64,000 nt of DNA from Isoetes taiwanensis (Eukaryota; Streptophyta; Lycopodiopsida; Isoetales; Isoetaceae). Under the pieces are notes generated by a model. It was given only the letters and a program-made list of their open reading frames with translations. It did not search any database and was not told the DNA's origin. The translations under genes were made by a program, and so were the position numbers. The stretch lies in contig JAJEKV010000026.1 of the NCBI GenBank assembly GCA_021234155.1, forward strand, positions 15,614,283-15,678,282, read 5' to 3'. Positions 33,780-46,900 of the stretch are shown here, one piece after another. How positions within the stretch are numbered: position 1 is the stretch's first letter; every line of letters begins with the position of its first letter.

Positions 33780-36600
33780 AGCGATGCTGATGCAGATTAC
33801 TCTTTTTCTTAGCCTAAGATCCTTGATTCTGTTCTCATGGCCAGCTTTGTTAAGGGCCATGACAATAAGGAAGAGGAATGGGGCAAGAGGACAGCCTTGC
33901 TTCACTCCTCTTTTGATATTGAAGAAAGGGCTACATTCTCCATTAATCAAGACTGAGGATCTAGAGTTCTTAGGGATGGCAAGAAAAATGCTTGTCACCT
34001 CACCCATCTTATGCCAGCACTTAATGAGGAAGTTCCAACTTCCAACAAACTGTATCAAAGGCCTTAGTGATATCCAATTTAAGAAGACCAATGTTTTGCT
34101 TAGATTCTTTGGCCCAGTGCATCCTAAGAGTAGCAGTAGCAACATTGTCCAAGATGAATCTATCCTTGAGATAGGCACACTGAGTATTGGAAATGGCATG
34201 ATTAAGGATAGGCTTCAATTTGGAAGCAATGGTAGCAGAGATAATCTTGTATATAACATTGGTAAGGGAGATGGTTCTGTAATCAGAAAAGGTAACTGGC
34301 TCATCAATCTTAGGAATGAGGGCAACGAAGCTGGTGTTAATTCTGTGGTCAAGAGTCCTGAGCAATAAAAACTCATTACACACATTAGTAACATCTGAGC
34401 CAATAATACCCCAAGTTTTTTTTTTTAAATTCAGCAGGCAGACCATCAGGGCCAAGAGTCTTACCATTTTCCATACCTGAGACACTCTTCAAAAGTTTCT
34501 CATTGGTGAAAGGAGCTTTCATGGTGACATTATGAACATCCTGGATAGATCTCTGGACGTGAATGAAATTATCCATGTCTTCCTCTAAAGCATTTGGAGA
34601 ATCCCCCATAATCTTCATAAAGTGATCAGATGTTGCCTCCTTAAGATGCTTGTCTTCAGAAATGATATTACCATCCACCATGACACTATAAATATGATTT
34701 TTCGTAGTTCTGCTCTTGGCTTTAATGAAGAAGTATTTAGAGTTTCTTCTCTCATCATCCTTGAGCTCCCTGATCTTGGCTTTAAGCTGCCATCCTTTTG
34801 CAATCTTGATCTCCTGTCTTTGAATTTGAATTTTAATATCATCCTGCTGATCAAAGGGGGAAGATTGAAGCTGGGATCTCAGATCATCTAAGTGATGCTT
34901 CTCCTGTATATGAATTTGTTTGCCCCAAATTTTGAGCCAATTCTTAATGCTCTTGGAGGTGTGCACCCACCAATCCATCCATCCAAATGACAACTTGGTT
35001 TGGGGATATTACTATAAATCTGCCCAAACTCATGCAGAAAGTTATTCTGCTCAAGAATAGAGACAGGATACATGGGAGACTTCCCTTTGTCTGGAATATC
35101 TTTAGTTTGTCTTTTATGAGCAGAGCCAGGAATCGTGGAATACTTGATATTCACATCCAGAAAGGCATCTTTCTCAATTCTGGTACCCAATATAATTTTC
35201 CCAATTGGAGTCAATCTCTTTAACTATACAAATAGAGGAAAAATTAGTTTGAGGAATAGAGATATGAATAACTTCCCCAAGATAGCTGCCAATAGCTTTA
35301 AGATGGTTGTGAGTCCAGAACTTAGGAGGTAGATTCAGACAAGAGACCCATGTGGTAGTAGCAATACCAGAAAAATCACCTGGGATATAAAGAGGATTCC
35401 AGTTCATAATGTAAGCAGGGCAATTAGCAATAGCGGAAATTCTCCTTGTAAGCATAGTTCTCCTATGATTGCTGTCTTTGCAAATAATTTGATAGGCCAT
35501 GGAATCCATTTTTAAAATAGAGAGGATAGGAATTTTAAAGGTTCTGTTAAGCCAAAACTTGACCTCATTAATCTGAGGGCATTTCAAAGGAAAATGGACA
35601 AGGACCCCATTGGAGGAATATTTTACATAGCTTCCTTGTCCTTTATAGCATAGAGATCCACCATAGATTCCCATACATATTTACTATATATACTATCCTC
35701 AAAAGAATTTAAAAGAATATTTTTAGAGGGGGACGTACCATTAATCTTATCATACTTGCCCATAGTTGAAATTTTGGAGCAGAGCTTTGAGTCAGAACTT
35801 TTTGTCGACAGCTTATCCAAATTGAGGCTAATGACCTTTGTACAGTTAGGACAGGGACACTTGCTTGCTTCTCGAGGGTTAAAGTATCCTTTGGTGTCAC
35901 AGATCGAGCATTCTTTGGTAGGGACAAGCTTCTGAACAACTGTATCATGATCAACTTCCACATTTCTAAGCTTTGTTGCAGCCAATAAAGAAAGATCATC
36001 CTTAAATTTCTCTTTGAATTTGATTATCTCATGGTCATCTGCACTCTCCCAAACTCGAACAAGACAAGCTTTAGATTTCCATTCCATAAGCTCGAGCTCT
36101 TCTGCCAAATCTTTTGTTGTAAGGAATGACTCTGTCATGCTCTTGTTAAAAGCTTGATTCTTCAAGCTACAACAATCTTCCTTAGAGTGCCCGAATTTGA
36201 TCCTAATCATTTGATAAAGTAGTAGATCGAGTTCTTGGAGTCTTTTGATCATATTCCAGACCAGATCTCTCTCACCAGCTTTTCCTTCCGCATATTGCCT
36301 TTCCAACCTAGAGATCTCCTCCTGACATGCAACAATCTGGCCTTCTTTCTTGATTCCCATGCATTCAATAGCTGCCTTTTGCTCTTCTCTGATGATATCG
36401 AAGGCCACTGTGAGCTCTTTCATCTTTATCCAGGCTAAGTCTCCATTTTGTTCCAGTTTAAGAATAATTCTCCAGTCTTTGCTTTCCTGGCCAATTGTTT
36501 TGTGATCCTCCATTTCCTCCAAGAATCTTTGGCCGGAACAGTCTCCTTTAAAGGTGGTCATTTTGGGCCTCATCTTGAAGCACAAGAATGTTGACTCCTG
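33780..36600 (-). pseudogene. L1-type LINE: ORF1 and partial reverse transcriptase, endonuclease missing
   Basis: Reading down the minus strand: ORF1 begins near 36585 with a coiled-coil region, then a zinc-ribbon-like CSICDTKGYFN...CPCPNC (about 35860-35910). After a frameshift near 35640 comes a DUF4283-like stretch (LPPKFWTHNHLKAIGSYLGE, about 35300) ending at 35174. Reverse transcriptase follows directly: linker (34993-34500), TLGPDGLPAEF near 34440, FVALIPKIDEPVTFSDYRTI near 34290, LKLDITKAFDTVCWK near 34060 and GVKQGCPLAPFLFLIVMAL near 33880. The whole AP endonuclease is missing, and the copy ends before the YADD box. Several frameshifts. Dead element. Confidence 0.85.
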
Positions 36601-37400
36601 GACCCAAGCTTAAATCTTGACGAGAGTAAAGACCAAGAATCAGACAACACAGCCTGATAACAAATGGTTCCGACTCAAGAACCAGCAAACTACCCAAGAA
36701 GGCGTGATTCCTTTGAACCGTCTCAAGGAAATCCCGAAGAATTGAGTTTACAGATAAGAAGCCTTCCTTCTTCAGAAAAAGAAAGCACGCACAAAATATA
36801 TATGCCTCATCCATCGAAGCCGTCCCTGTCCCGAGGCGCCAAGTCGAGCGCCTAGTCATCCTTCCTCTATGCACACTTATGAGCTTTTGATTCTTCTTCA
36901 CATTGTTTAGATGTTGCATTTTGATGGGGTGGATTTTCTCTAGTGGACGTTTCTCCATTGACATTCTGGACAGGAAAATATTATTCCCCGTCAGTCTATT
37001 TTTGGCAACTTTGAAGAAAAACTTGGAATTGCCATAGTCCATGTGGTTGTGATACTTAAACTTGCATTTTATTGCAGCTCCTTTAGCTTCAATCTCTTCA
37101 ATGTTTTTAATAGTTCTCTCTAGATCACTCTCTTTACGATGAAGGCTGATATTTAAGGGATCAGTCTACAAACCAATTTTTACCCTTATTTCCTGCAAGG
37201 AAGAGTTTTTCTTCACATTCCTTTGCTAATATTTATTCTTTGACCAGGCTTTTGTCAAATTTTTAGAGGCTTTGATATTAGCATAGAACTTGGCCATAGA
37301 ATTCATATTGTTAGCTCTGGGTAGACTGTTAAAGAAGTGATTGGAGTTTAGCAAGGCACAATTAAATCTAAAAGAAGTGTTTCCACTTCATTTCGGACAA
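36600..37400 (-). pseudogene. LINE 5' region and separate LINE linker fragment
   Basis: 36600-36850 looks like the untranslated leader before ORF1 at 36585. From about 36870 to 37330 the minus strand instead reads the pre-RT linker of another L1 copy: NSMAKFYANIKASKNLTKAW, ERTIKNIEEIEAKGAAIKCK, NHMDYGNSKFFFKVAKNR, with stops. Two LINE pieces are therefore abutted head to tail. Confidence 0.6.
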
Positions 37401-37666
37401 AGCACCTGAGACTGATGGTCAGATATGGATGTTGAATTACCAAAGAATTATTCCAGAAGATACTAAGTGGATTGGAAATATAGAATATTCTAAAGTGCAG
37501 AAGACACTATTTTGACCTTGTTGCTTGTTTGATTAAGTATATTTAGAGTTTGAGGATGGAATGTAATCCAGCAAATGATTATCTAGCAAAGGATCCCAAT
37601 TTTTTCCTCTTAATAGTAGACATATTTAATTGCTTGCCAATTTTAAGGTCCCAAGAGGGTGTATTA

Positions 37667-37925
37667 TTCACACGGGGGGTGACTCCGGGCATCGAGAGCT
37701 ATTGGATGGGCATATTCATGAGTTATGCTTTGATTTGGACCGTAGATAGCGATCCTCGTTTGTGGGGTATGCTTGTACAAGTTTTTTTATACTGTATAGC
37801 AAGACTTGTGAAATACTATAAGGTTTGGTGCAATATACTTAATGGTGTTGATTTCAAACATGTATTATACCATTTTAGGCAGTATAAAAAGGGCTCTCGC
37901 TACCCTATGTCACCCCCCGTGTGAA
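37667..37925. mobile_element. MITE-like element with TA target duplication
   Basis: A 17-bp perfect inverted repeat, TTCACACGGGGGGTGAC (37667-37683) and its complement (37909-37925), flanked by TA on both sides (37665-37666, 37926-37927). Size 259 bp, no coding capacity. Consistent with a Tc1/mariner-type MITE. The interior ORF 37550-37924 has no recognised motif. Confidence 0.65.
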
Positions 37926-38170
37926 TATGCACCCAAACCACAGGGGGTTTTAGGGGGGATTTAATTTTTATATGTTGGATGTTAATGGTTTGTGTTGCAA
38001 AAAAAAATTTTTGGCCCCTTCGGGGCCTTAGGGACGTCAACCCCCCTCCCCCCTCCCGTGTGAATATGCACCCAAACCATAGGGGGTTTTAGGGGGATTT
38101 TAATTTAAAAGTGTTTTATGTAATGGTTTGTGTTGTCTAAAAATTTTTTTTGCCCCTTCGGGGCCTTGGA
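37910..38170 (+). repeat. Two tandem copies of a roughly 135-bp unit with GGCCCCTTCGGGGCC hairpin
   Basis: Each unit has ccccgtgtgaatatgcaccc, agggggttttagggg, ttaatggtttgtgttg and ends in a poly-A/T stretch plus tgccccttcggggcctt, a 6-bp stem with TTCG loop. The second copy (38050-38170) carries the right edge of the neighbouring MITE with its flank, so the duplication postdates that insertion. 38171-39300 holds nothing recognised. Confidence 0.75.
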
Positions 38171-39304
38171 GATGAACAACATAATAACAAAAAATGATAT
38201 ATAGCAATTGTGGAGCCTCAAAAAAGGTCAACAGGTTATTAAAGTAATTTAGAAGAGTTATCAATGGAATAAAGAACATTTGTTAAGAAGATGACCGTTA
38301 GGTCATGTCATGGGGATTGAACCCAGCATATCCTTGTGCTTTATTTTAACACTAACAACTTTGAATCAAACAATTTAAACTTAATGACATGAAGTTTCAA
38401 TAGTGCAAATGTGTTTTGCTTTAGCACTAAGGCCTTTGAGTCCAATCATTTAAACTCAATGAATGTGAAGCTACATAAAACTAAGCATTTGCTTGATAAT
38501 AAGAATTTAATTTGAAACAGCTTTAAGCAAAGTGTGAACCTGCTCATTGCAACACGCCAAATTATATACGTTTCAAGCTTTCTTGCCAATTCTAGTCCCT
38601 AAACATTAGGCGGCCAACAGATAAGTCATGACTAAGATCCAAATGCGAGATGCATTAGTGAAAGGACATAAAATAAAGAGGCACAAACAAAAATTTTAGA
38701 ATTCAAACCAGAAAAAAACTAGAATTCATTTGAGGCTTTCATCACCTGTATCTTTTGAATTTGATCACAATAAAACAAATAGAACATAAGTAAAAGTTAC
38801 CATAAAGATAGAGCAGATTGATCCCATTATTCTGAAAGTCATAAAGTTTGCAACACCCACACACAAACATTTTTCAACTGGAATTTAACAGCAGCCTTTG
38901 GCCTCCATGGATTCTTGTGGTGAGAAACCAAAGTGGGAAACTTTTCTGCTTGTTAGCACAAGGATCTAGAAGCCTTGGAATTTGCTTAATAACTGCCTCA
39001 AAATCTAAAAATGCATGGTAATTTTTTGCAAGCTTCATTCAGAATGAGCCATAAAACAATATCCAATAGTGCAATCCTGTATTAATCAGCTGGTAGGATG
39101 TGAAAGCCTACCAAACCCGGCCGAAAAATTGCTGTTTTACCATAGATAACTTAACCAAACATATCCATATCATACACTATCAAAAAGATCTCGGAGAGAG
39201 CTTTCCAATGCAATAAAAATCATCTCAAACAGAGCTCTAGATCAAAAGTTATGATAAGAAATGTGTTGCCGGCGGGGAAACTGCACTACATGCGCCCTTC
39301 AAGC

Positions 39305-39508
39305 CCTTCATCATGTGCCCATTATGCACCATACACACAAAAAGAGGGCTTTTGTTGTGAGCCATTGGTTGTTGACCATTGAAAAAAAAAAGGCTAAAAT
39401 CAATGGCCCTTCATGTGCCCATTATGCACCACACGCACAAAAAAAGGGCTTTTGTTGTGAGCCATTGGTTGTTGACCATTAAAAAAAAAAGGCTAAAATC
39501 AATGGCTC
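39305..39508 (+). repeat. Tandem duplication of about 103 bp
   Basis: Two almost identical copies of catgtgcccattatgcacca through gttgttgacc, a poly-A run and ggctaaaatcaatgg. The plus-strand ORF 39261-39482 just reads through it. Confidence 0.9.
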
Positions 39509-39519
39509 AGAAATGGTGC

Positions 39520-42060
39520 ACTCTAGATGTACGCATTAGTACATCCATTTGAATACATCACGAAATCATAGGAAAACCTTAGTGAAAAGCGTACAAAAAC
39601 ACAAAAAAAACCCCCTGTTATTGTGCTAGATATTAAAGTCAACCCCCATAATCCAAGCTTCAATTGTTTGAGAAGAATCCCAATTATTGATCTCAGGCTA
39701 GATTCCCTCTCTAATTTTAGGATTAGTCGAGGCATAGACATTAATGACACTAAAGGAGGTATCATCTTTCTTTAAGATAACAGCTTGCCAATTCTTGGAA
39801 GGGTTATTAAAATAGTAGCAATGGCTTATATTGTTCCAGATAATGCACAAGCCACTAGAAGTGCCAATTGCCTCAATCCAAATAGAGGATGTCCCTAGGG
39901 TGATCCAATCTACCAAATGAGAGCACTCAAAGTTTGGAAGTCTGAGTTCTTGCAAAAGAAGGATGTCAGCGTGATAAGTTGAGAAATTGAACGCTTTCTC
40001 TTGGGAGGATCTTTTATTCCTCTTAAATTCCAAGATAGGATCTTCATGATCACTAAAAAGAGCAAAGTAGAGATAGGGAAGCTTAGAATTGACTTTATGT
40101 CGTCCTCTCGGAACTATGCCTAGTGTTAACAGTAGGAGTATTTCCTATCTGCAAGGCTTTTTTAACCTTCTTTCTAGACTTAGAAGAAGCCTTGGCTTGG
40201 ATACTGGAAGAAGGAGTAGCATCTGAGCTACTATTAGGCACGAGAAAAATGTCATCCCAAGTTTTATTGAGATCAAACATATTAGTGGCATCTTAATTTT
40301 TTTTACCAGATTCATAATTAGATTGAGGACAATCCCAAAATTTAGAGTCACAACAAATGTTTTTATCATGAAGAACAACATCCAAATTTATTTGTGAGAT
40401 ATTTTGATCATGAAAATCAATTGGACTAAGAACTTGCCTGAATTTAGAAGAATCCTTGTAAATTGTGTGCTTGTCATGACCTTGGAATTCTGGACCGATT
40501 TTTTAACACATTTTATAGAAAAGTTGGCTAAAGTAAATGGGAGAAATTGGAGAAATAGCTTAATTTTTTTCGCACCCACAACAACCTTCGAGTTCTTTAG
40601 CCAAACTCTAGAAAATAAGTGTGAAAATTTGTAATGTTTAGCTAAAGTAATTCTAGGTAATAAAAAGCGTATGGTTGGTAATTTGTTTTCTAATATCGGC
40701 AAATAGCTAAGTTTAGCCCTTAAATTATTCCATTTATTGACTTTGCCTATAGAATTGACTTAGCAGGTTGATCTTTATCTAATTTATTTTTGCCCCCTAG
40801 CTTCTTGAAAAATTCTTCACAACTAATGTTTTTGCCATGTCTCAAATTGCATAGATGACAAATATATGGGAAACCAATCCATCTCAAATGTAGAACAGAC
40901 TCAGAGACAAAAAAAAAGTCTATAAATGGAATGGAGGTTTGTATAATTTGGGCAAAATCAACTTGGGCAAAGCATTTACGTGGCTTGTAAGGAGAGTATT
41001 CAGAAGCATTGTAAGTCCCAGAGAATTAAAAATTGTTAGAAAACAGTCTTCATTCAAGTAGATGGGGCTAAGCTTGCTAATGGACATAGAAGCAATACAG
41101 AGATTGTCAAAATCTGAAAGTGGTAAATTACGCCACTTTTAGAAAGCGAGATCAAAGGTGTTGCATGCGAAATTTCCAAACTTTAGGAGAAATAAGGCAG
41201 TTCTTGAGTTAGTACTTTCAACCATAAGATAAGGGTAATTTAGCTAGTAGATAGAGCTTATGGAAACCTTTGTGCATTTTAAACGGTTGGTCCCAAAGTC
41301 TGTCAATTTTTAACCCTACCGAGTCGATCCTCATCGTAACAATAAGATTTGACAAAGATTGAATTTTAGAAGCAATTGAGGGTGAGTTTAAGGTAATACC
41401 TTTGAAAAGAACAGTGGGAGGAGGGATCGTTGACTTGAAGTTGTCAAGTTTATTAGCCAAGTCACGGTTTGACCATAAAAAATCTCTGGGTCATTGCGGG
41501 CCAGTTTGAATTTTGATTCCATTGGCATCAAGGGCTGGGATGACATGATCTGGGCCTGGATCTTTGGTTAAGTTGTCCCAAACTAGAGGATAGCTTGAAA
41601 AATGGAACATTTCTTTTGGCAAAACTGAACTATCAGTAAAATCATCAAATTTGAGTACATGAGAAGGATTTTTAAGGAAAGAACTTAACTGAGGAAGTAG
41701 AGTGCCTGGTTGGGATGAAGATAAGCTCATGAACTGATGAAGTTTTAGAGACTCAACTTTTGGGTTTGGCGAATGATTTTGGGGTACAGAATTGGCTATA
41801 ATAAAAAAGCTCGGGTGGAAGCAATAAGGAAAAAAAACAAGGGGAGAGGGGAAGGCAAAAGGATGCAAAGCAAGGAAATGAAGAAAATTAAGCGGGAGGA
41901 GGAAAAGATGAGACAAGGAGGTCTGCCAACAGAAGAAATAATTGGAATGCCATTTATTTAACATCGAATTACAATCAAGACGTAACAGAATCAAATCAAA
42001 TTCAAGTTTCAAAAAATCAAGGAGAATTCCCATCATTTGAACCCAAATATTGCTCGGTGG
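39520..42060 (-). pseudogene. Second L1-type LINE: ORF1 and truncated endonuclease
   Basis: On the minus strand a decayed ORF1 (about 42036-40095; Pro/Ser-rich leader, CHLCNLRHG zinc-knuckle-like stretch near 40850) is followed by the start of an AP endonuclease at about 40050 (MKILSWNLRGIKDPPKRKRS, then frameshift into ADILLLQELRLPNFECSHLV and SVINVYASTNP). The copy ends inside the endonuclease near 39520; no reverse transcriptase follows. Losing the 3' side of a LINE is unusual for simple 5' truncation, so it was deleted or rearranged after insertion. Confidence 0.75.
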
Positions 42061-42790
42061 ACGTTAAAAAAACTATTCTATTCTATTCTATTCTATTCTA
42101 TACTTTCACAAAATTTGGAGTCTGACCACTCACAATCCGATGCAGAAAATGCTTGAAGCAGCAATGTTTTTAGAATCAACGAATTTTTCAAGCCAAGAAA
42201 CAATGATTTATGTCTTAAATTCAACAGTGCTAGGGACAAAGATGTATTCGGGAGTGAAGAGATTGTCAAGAAAACTTGCATGGGGACTATTGTCAGGAAA
42301 ACTTGTGTGGAGACTAAGTGTATTCGGGAAAAACTTGTTTGGAGACTAAGCAGTTCCAAAGGTCAGATGAAGAATCTTGCAAAAAACCACAAGTTAATCT
42401 TGTCTTCTGTCCGAGAATTGTAAAGATTTTGGTATCCATTTAGAGCTCGTATTGTCGGCTGATTTGGAAGCGGCGGCGGTTGTGTATCTTTCAGGGGATT
42501 CAGCAGCCTGCAGCCTCTCTGATTCCTCGACTTAGGTACAAGCTATTTCAAAGCTTTCTGGTGTTCCCGGGATTGGTAGAGCGGAAGTTGTAGATGGTGA
42601 TGGTCGGTTTGTACAGCAGTAGAGTTGCAGTTTTTCTGTGAGTTTGTTGTGGAGTGTCGATGGAGTGTCGAGGTATCGTTGTCTCTTTGGGGCAGTTCTC
42701 CTTCCTCCTTACTTGCTTTGTAATATTACCATTCTTTTAATATATTGACGACACAGTTCTTCAAAAAAAAAAAAAAAAAAAAAAAACTCA
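42061..42790 (+). other. Possible retroposed sequence ending in poly-A; TTCTA microsatellite
   Basis: A (TTCTA)n run lies at 42072-42099 next to the 5' end of the LINE above. The + strand then has about 650 bp without a recognised gene, ending ttcttc followed by a run of at least 20 A (42763-42786), as expected for the 3' end of a retroposon. Which element it belongs to is unclear. Confidence 0.4.
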
Positions 42791-43084
42791 ATCAGTCAAA
42801 GCTTAGATTGAATGTGAACAATGAACTAAACCATGCAATGAATGAAGCAATCAAACAGCATAAGCTACACATGCAAGAGACTTAATGACCACCTCCAGCT
42901 CATTCTTCAGTAATGTCTGATGCTATATCGAGAAGCTGTTGAAAAACAACCAAACGAAAATGTAGGAAATGTTAAATACATTGTTCGCACCAAGGTTTTG
43001 CTTACAACATCAGAGGAATATACTAAACAAAATATTGGAACATTGGGCAAAACATATCAAGATAAGTGTTAGTGGCTCTACAGT

Positions 43085-43315
43085 TTAGCCATAGCCGTTT
43101 CTCAGCCCGCAGCAGGACCCTAACTTTTCCCAGGGAATCATATTCTTTGACAGTTCTGCTAATGCCGTAATGGCATGTTTACAAGAATGTTTACAGGGAA
43201 TCATATTCTTTGACAGTTCTGCTAATGCCGTAATGGCATGTTTACAAGAATGTTCGAATTTTGATGATCTTCTAGTGAAAGAGGCAGTTCGAATTTTTGC
43301 CTTAACCTTTTCCAT
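43085..43315 (-). CDS. Hypothetical ORF with in-frame 63-bp tandem duplication
   Basis: 76 codons, ending LGSCCGLRNGYG. The 21-residue unit CKHAITALAELSKNMIP plus linker is duplicated exactly in frame. The ORF lies 0.6 kb downstream of the RPAP3-like gene on the same strand. No family recognised; could be a displaced exon. The rest of 42840-43900 shows no gene. Confidence 0.35.
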   Translation of the reverse strand: MEKVKAKIRTASFTRRSSKFEHSCKHAITALAELSKNMIPCKHSCKHAITALAELSKNMIPWEKLGSCCGLRNGYG

Positions 43316-43909
43316 TCTAATTCGTTAAGTCTTTTCCATTCTCATTCATTAAGTATTTTTGTATATTGTTAAATTTGTGATATATAGCTTTGATTACAAG
43401 CACAAAGGTGGTAAACTCTATGCTTAAGCTTTGTTGCATATGCTTTTTCATAGGTGTGTACATTTGTATATAGAAAAAAATAGAAAAAACATGGCATGTT
43501 GAAAACAATTGTCTATACTTAATGCCTTCATAATTAAGAAAGCAATAGCATTCTACGTTGTCTTTAATCGAAACTACATTTATAAGTGAAAAAATGACAA
43601 TGTCGATTTCTGTCATTTGCAATAATATATAATGGTGCAAAGTTGTGGACCCATCAAAGGGAAAGGGTCTTCCAACGGGCAAACAAAGGGTCTTCCAACG
43701 GGCAACCCATTGATGCATTAACATCTTGTTTTCTTCGTTGATCTGATTTAAAACCATCATAATATGAGTGCGTTCAAACTTTTTGTCTTGCCACGTTCAT
43801 GATATTTACATATACCAGCTTATATAATGGAAGCACAACTTGGTACACTACCTACGTTGCACAAAATTAGACCAATGTGCCCAAACACCAATTTTCCACT
43901 ATTTAATCA

Positions 43910-46900
43910 CTAGACACAAAATTGTTTCCGCAATTCTTTCAGGTGTTCAAAATATTCTTCCACTTCTTGCTTGCCCATGAAAACACTATCCCAAAGCTGG
44001 CGAAGAGCTGCACCAACCTCAAGTCAGTACATGTTGGGAGTGAAACAAAGCTTTCTAAATTTGACAATAACAGTATCATTAAATGGGAGAGACAAAAAAG
44101 ATAAAGCACATCATACCAGCTTTGTCTTTTGGCGTCAACAACATCACAGTCATCTTAAAGCGTCCAACCTTTGTTAAATTGTCTAAGTATTGAATAGCAA
44201 GACCGGCGTCATCACTGCAGGAGAAAAATTAGTTGCTATACCCACTTTATTACTCAAATTATAGTGTTTTCATATGTGCTTACGGGAAAAATGATCCCAA
44301 TGCCAACATGATGTCCAGTAAAAGACCAGCACTTAATGACTCCTTGAATAGCTTTGGAATAGTTAACGGATCCATAATCTACAAGCCAATGCAGTAAATG
44401 AGAAAGATTTAGCAACTAGACATAAACAAAGCCCAAATTAAAACTTTAGCAAAGAAATTGACAACTACACACCTTTAGCAAACGAATTTGAGAAGAGCGA
44501 TCACTATGGAAGCCTCTCCACAAGGTTTCGAATTCATATGATGTTTTTGGTGCAACCATGTTACGAGCTACAGCTGACATAGCACTCGCAGCAGCACGTG
44601 AAGCGGCTAGAGTTATTCCATTGCTTTCTTTTGTAACTTTATCATGCTTTTGCTTGTCATCCAAAACTTTCTGCAATTGAAAAGGTGCTCACAAATAGAT
44701 CCACATCATATATTGTTAATTATAGCCTTTGACATGACACACCTTTTTTGCTTCAGGAATCGATCTATGTTGCAAATTTTTGCGAATATCGATATCCATT
44801 GGAGTTGCTGAATTAAATAATGTGCTAGATTCCTGGCCCTTTACACCTTTTTTGTCCACCTCCTTTATCACAAGTTTCATTTTTTCTTCCGATGGCTTAA
44901 CCCCCCCTTGCTGTCAAGGTCAATGAACAGTATTAATTTTAGTACCCTTTAAGTAATGTGATTCACAACCAGATACCTTTAAAAACAGTTCTTTAGCTTC
45001 CTGATATTGTTTCTGAAGTTCCTTGTTTTGAGGTTCCAACCGCAGTGCAAACTCGAAGTCTGCCAAGGATAATGCCAACATGAGCACATAATGAGACTGA
45101 CTTTCAAACTTCACAGACTAAATAATTACCCTCGATTGCATCAAGATATTGTTTGAGCTCTTTCCTGGCTGTTCCACGTCTTGAATAAGCCTTTGTATAC
45201 CTATCATCCAAGCCTATAGCCTCTGTGCAATCAAACTCAGCATCTTCAAATCTGAAATTGGTGACCACGAATCAGGGCTCGTGTCTATAGCTTGAAAATA
45301 TTTTTTGGCCCAACTCTTACAAGCAGCATACAGTAATAATTTCAAATTCGATTAATAGCTTTCAGAATTCAAATATATTTCCGTTAATTACAGCACACTG
45401 TATGAACAAGAGAAGAGGCAAACACAGCACTGTCATCTATATAGCGTATATCAAATGTTACAAACATGGTAAATGGAACCACAGGCAAATGCAAGTTGGA
45501 GCATTTACCTCCTGATTTTGATAAATGCCATGGCACGATTAGCATATGCTACAGCTGTTGGTTGCAATGCTATGCTCCTGCTATAGCACTCAATTGCTTG
45601 CACAAACTTCTTCTCCTTAAAGTAATCATTTCCCTGAAGAATAACATTTCAAGGAATAAACCCGAGTACTCACAATTAAAGCACAGAGGATTTTATATTC
45701 TTCCACTCAATCGCCTAAAACATGCACTTCACCTGTTCCTTTTCAGATGCAGCATCAGCAGATGCTTTAAATGAAGTAGCAACTGTCGGCACGCCCATGC
45801 TATGACTACTCCCTGAACCAGCATCAATTGAAAGATCCGAACGCTTTGTGTCAAGAGTGTTAGAAGGTTTATCACCATTAACAAATGAAGTGCCTCTCTC
45901 TTCTTTGTCTACAGTCTCCAAGGCCGCATCCTACTGAACATTTTATTGCAGGAACAGGAATTAGTCATGTAAAATTTAAACAGATGATATAAAATACATA
46001 GCAGCTGCACGAAAAAATACCACGTCAAACTTGTCCCATTTATCTCGATAATAGTCATAAGTATGTTTGGATGCATTTGATGTTGCAGTCATCTTGCCTT
46101 CATCATTGTAATTCTTCCTAGTAGAAGCAGTTGACAACACCTGTTGCGAAGGTGGTTGCTGTTGCGACTTTGAAGAAATAGCAGAATCCTGTGATTTCTG
46201 AGTGAAACCCCTTACTGGGGGCAAATCCTAAAAACAAATGAAGAACAAGATATAAGACGCAACATACACCATGCATATTGCATCAGTTGAGTAAGCTATT
46301 ACCTAAGCCTATGCATAAGAAAGCTTATTCACTTATTTCTATCCCCTGTGCTTCCTATGTGCACTATGGAAGAAGTAGAGGACATGGCTAAAATGCACAA
46401 CTATTGCCAAAGAAAAAATTCGCACTTTTAAATCAACAACGGCCACTGTCAAAACATGCTGGCAACATATTGTACAGAAAGTCCCGTTCTTCAAATCTTG
46501 GTCAACCCTTCAGAAAATTCTTTACTTCTTTCTAATATATCTAAAACTGCAGATGAGGTGGAATTGAGGATTATTGCTGGCAGTTTATGGAGCAAAAACA
46601 ATTTTGCATGGGCGCAAAAAACTGCTGCAATATGCCTCATCAGTTTCAGAAATGGATTTGGCATATCACTGTCAGGAAGATTACAGTCTCGTATATGCTA
46701 ACTTACGAAAACCTCGTTTTCTTGCGTTCTAATGATAAATAAAAATTGGCTAAGTGATAGCATACAGTATCTTTCTGCTGCAGTTGGTTCTTCAACTTCT
46801 TATCTTTTTGCTTTACCGTCTGCTCCCAATCCTTCAAATCCTTTAAAAAATCTTGAAGCTCCTGACAAAAGAAACAAAAAAGACAATGGAAATAGACACT

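Noticed and set aside
33739-34368. Plus-strand 209-codon ORF as a gene
   Set aside because: It is the complement of the LINE reverse transcriptase, whose motifs are on the minus strand.
37550-37924. 124-codon ORF as a gene
   Set aside because: It runs through the left and right termini of a MITE and ends at its edge; no domain.
43317-43760. 147-codon minus-strand ORF downstream of the RPAP3-like gene
   Set aside because: Low-information composition, no motif and no splice context; left as spacer.
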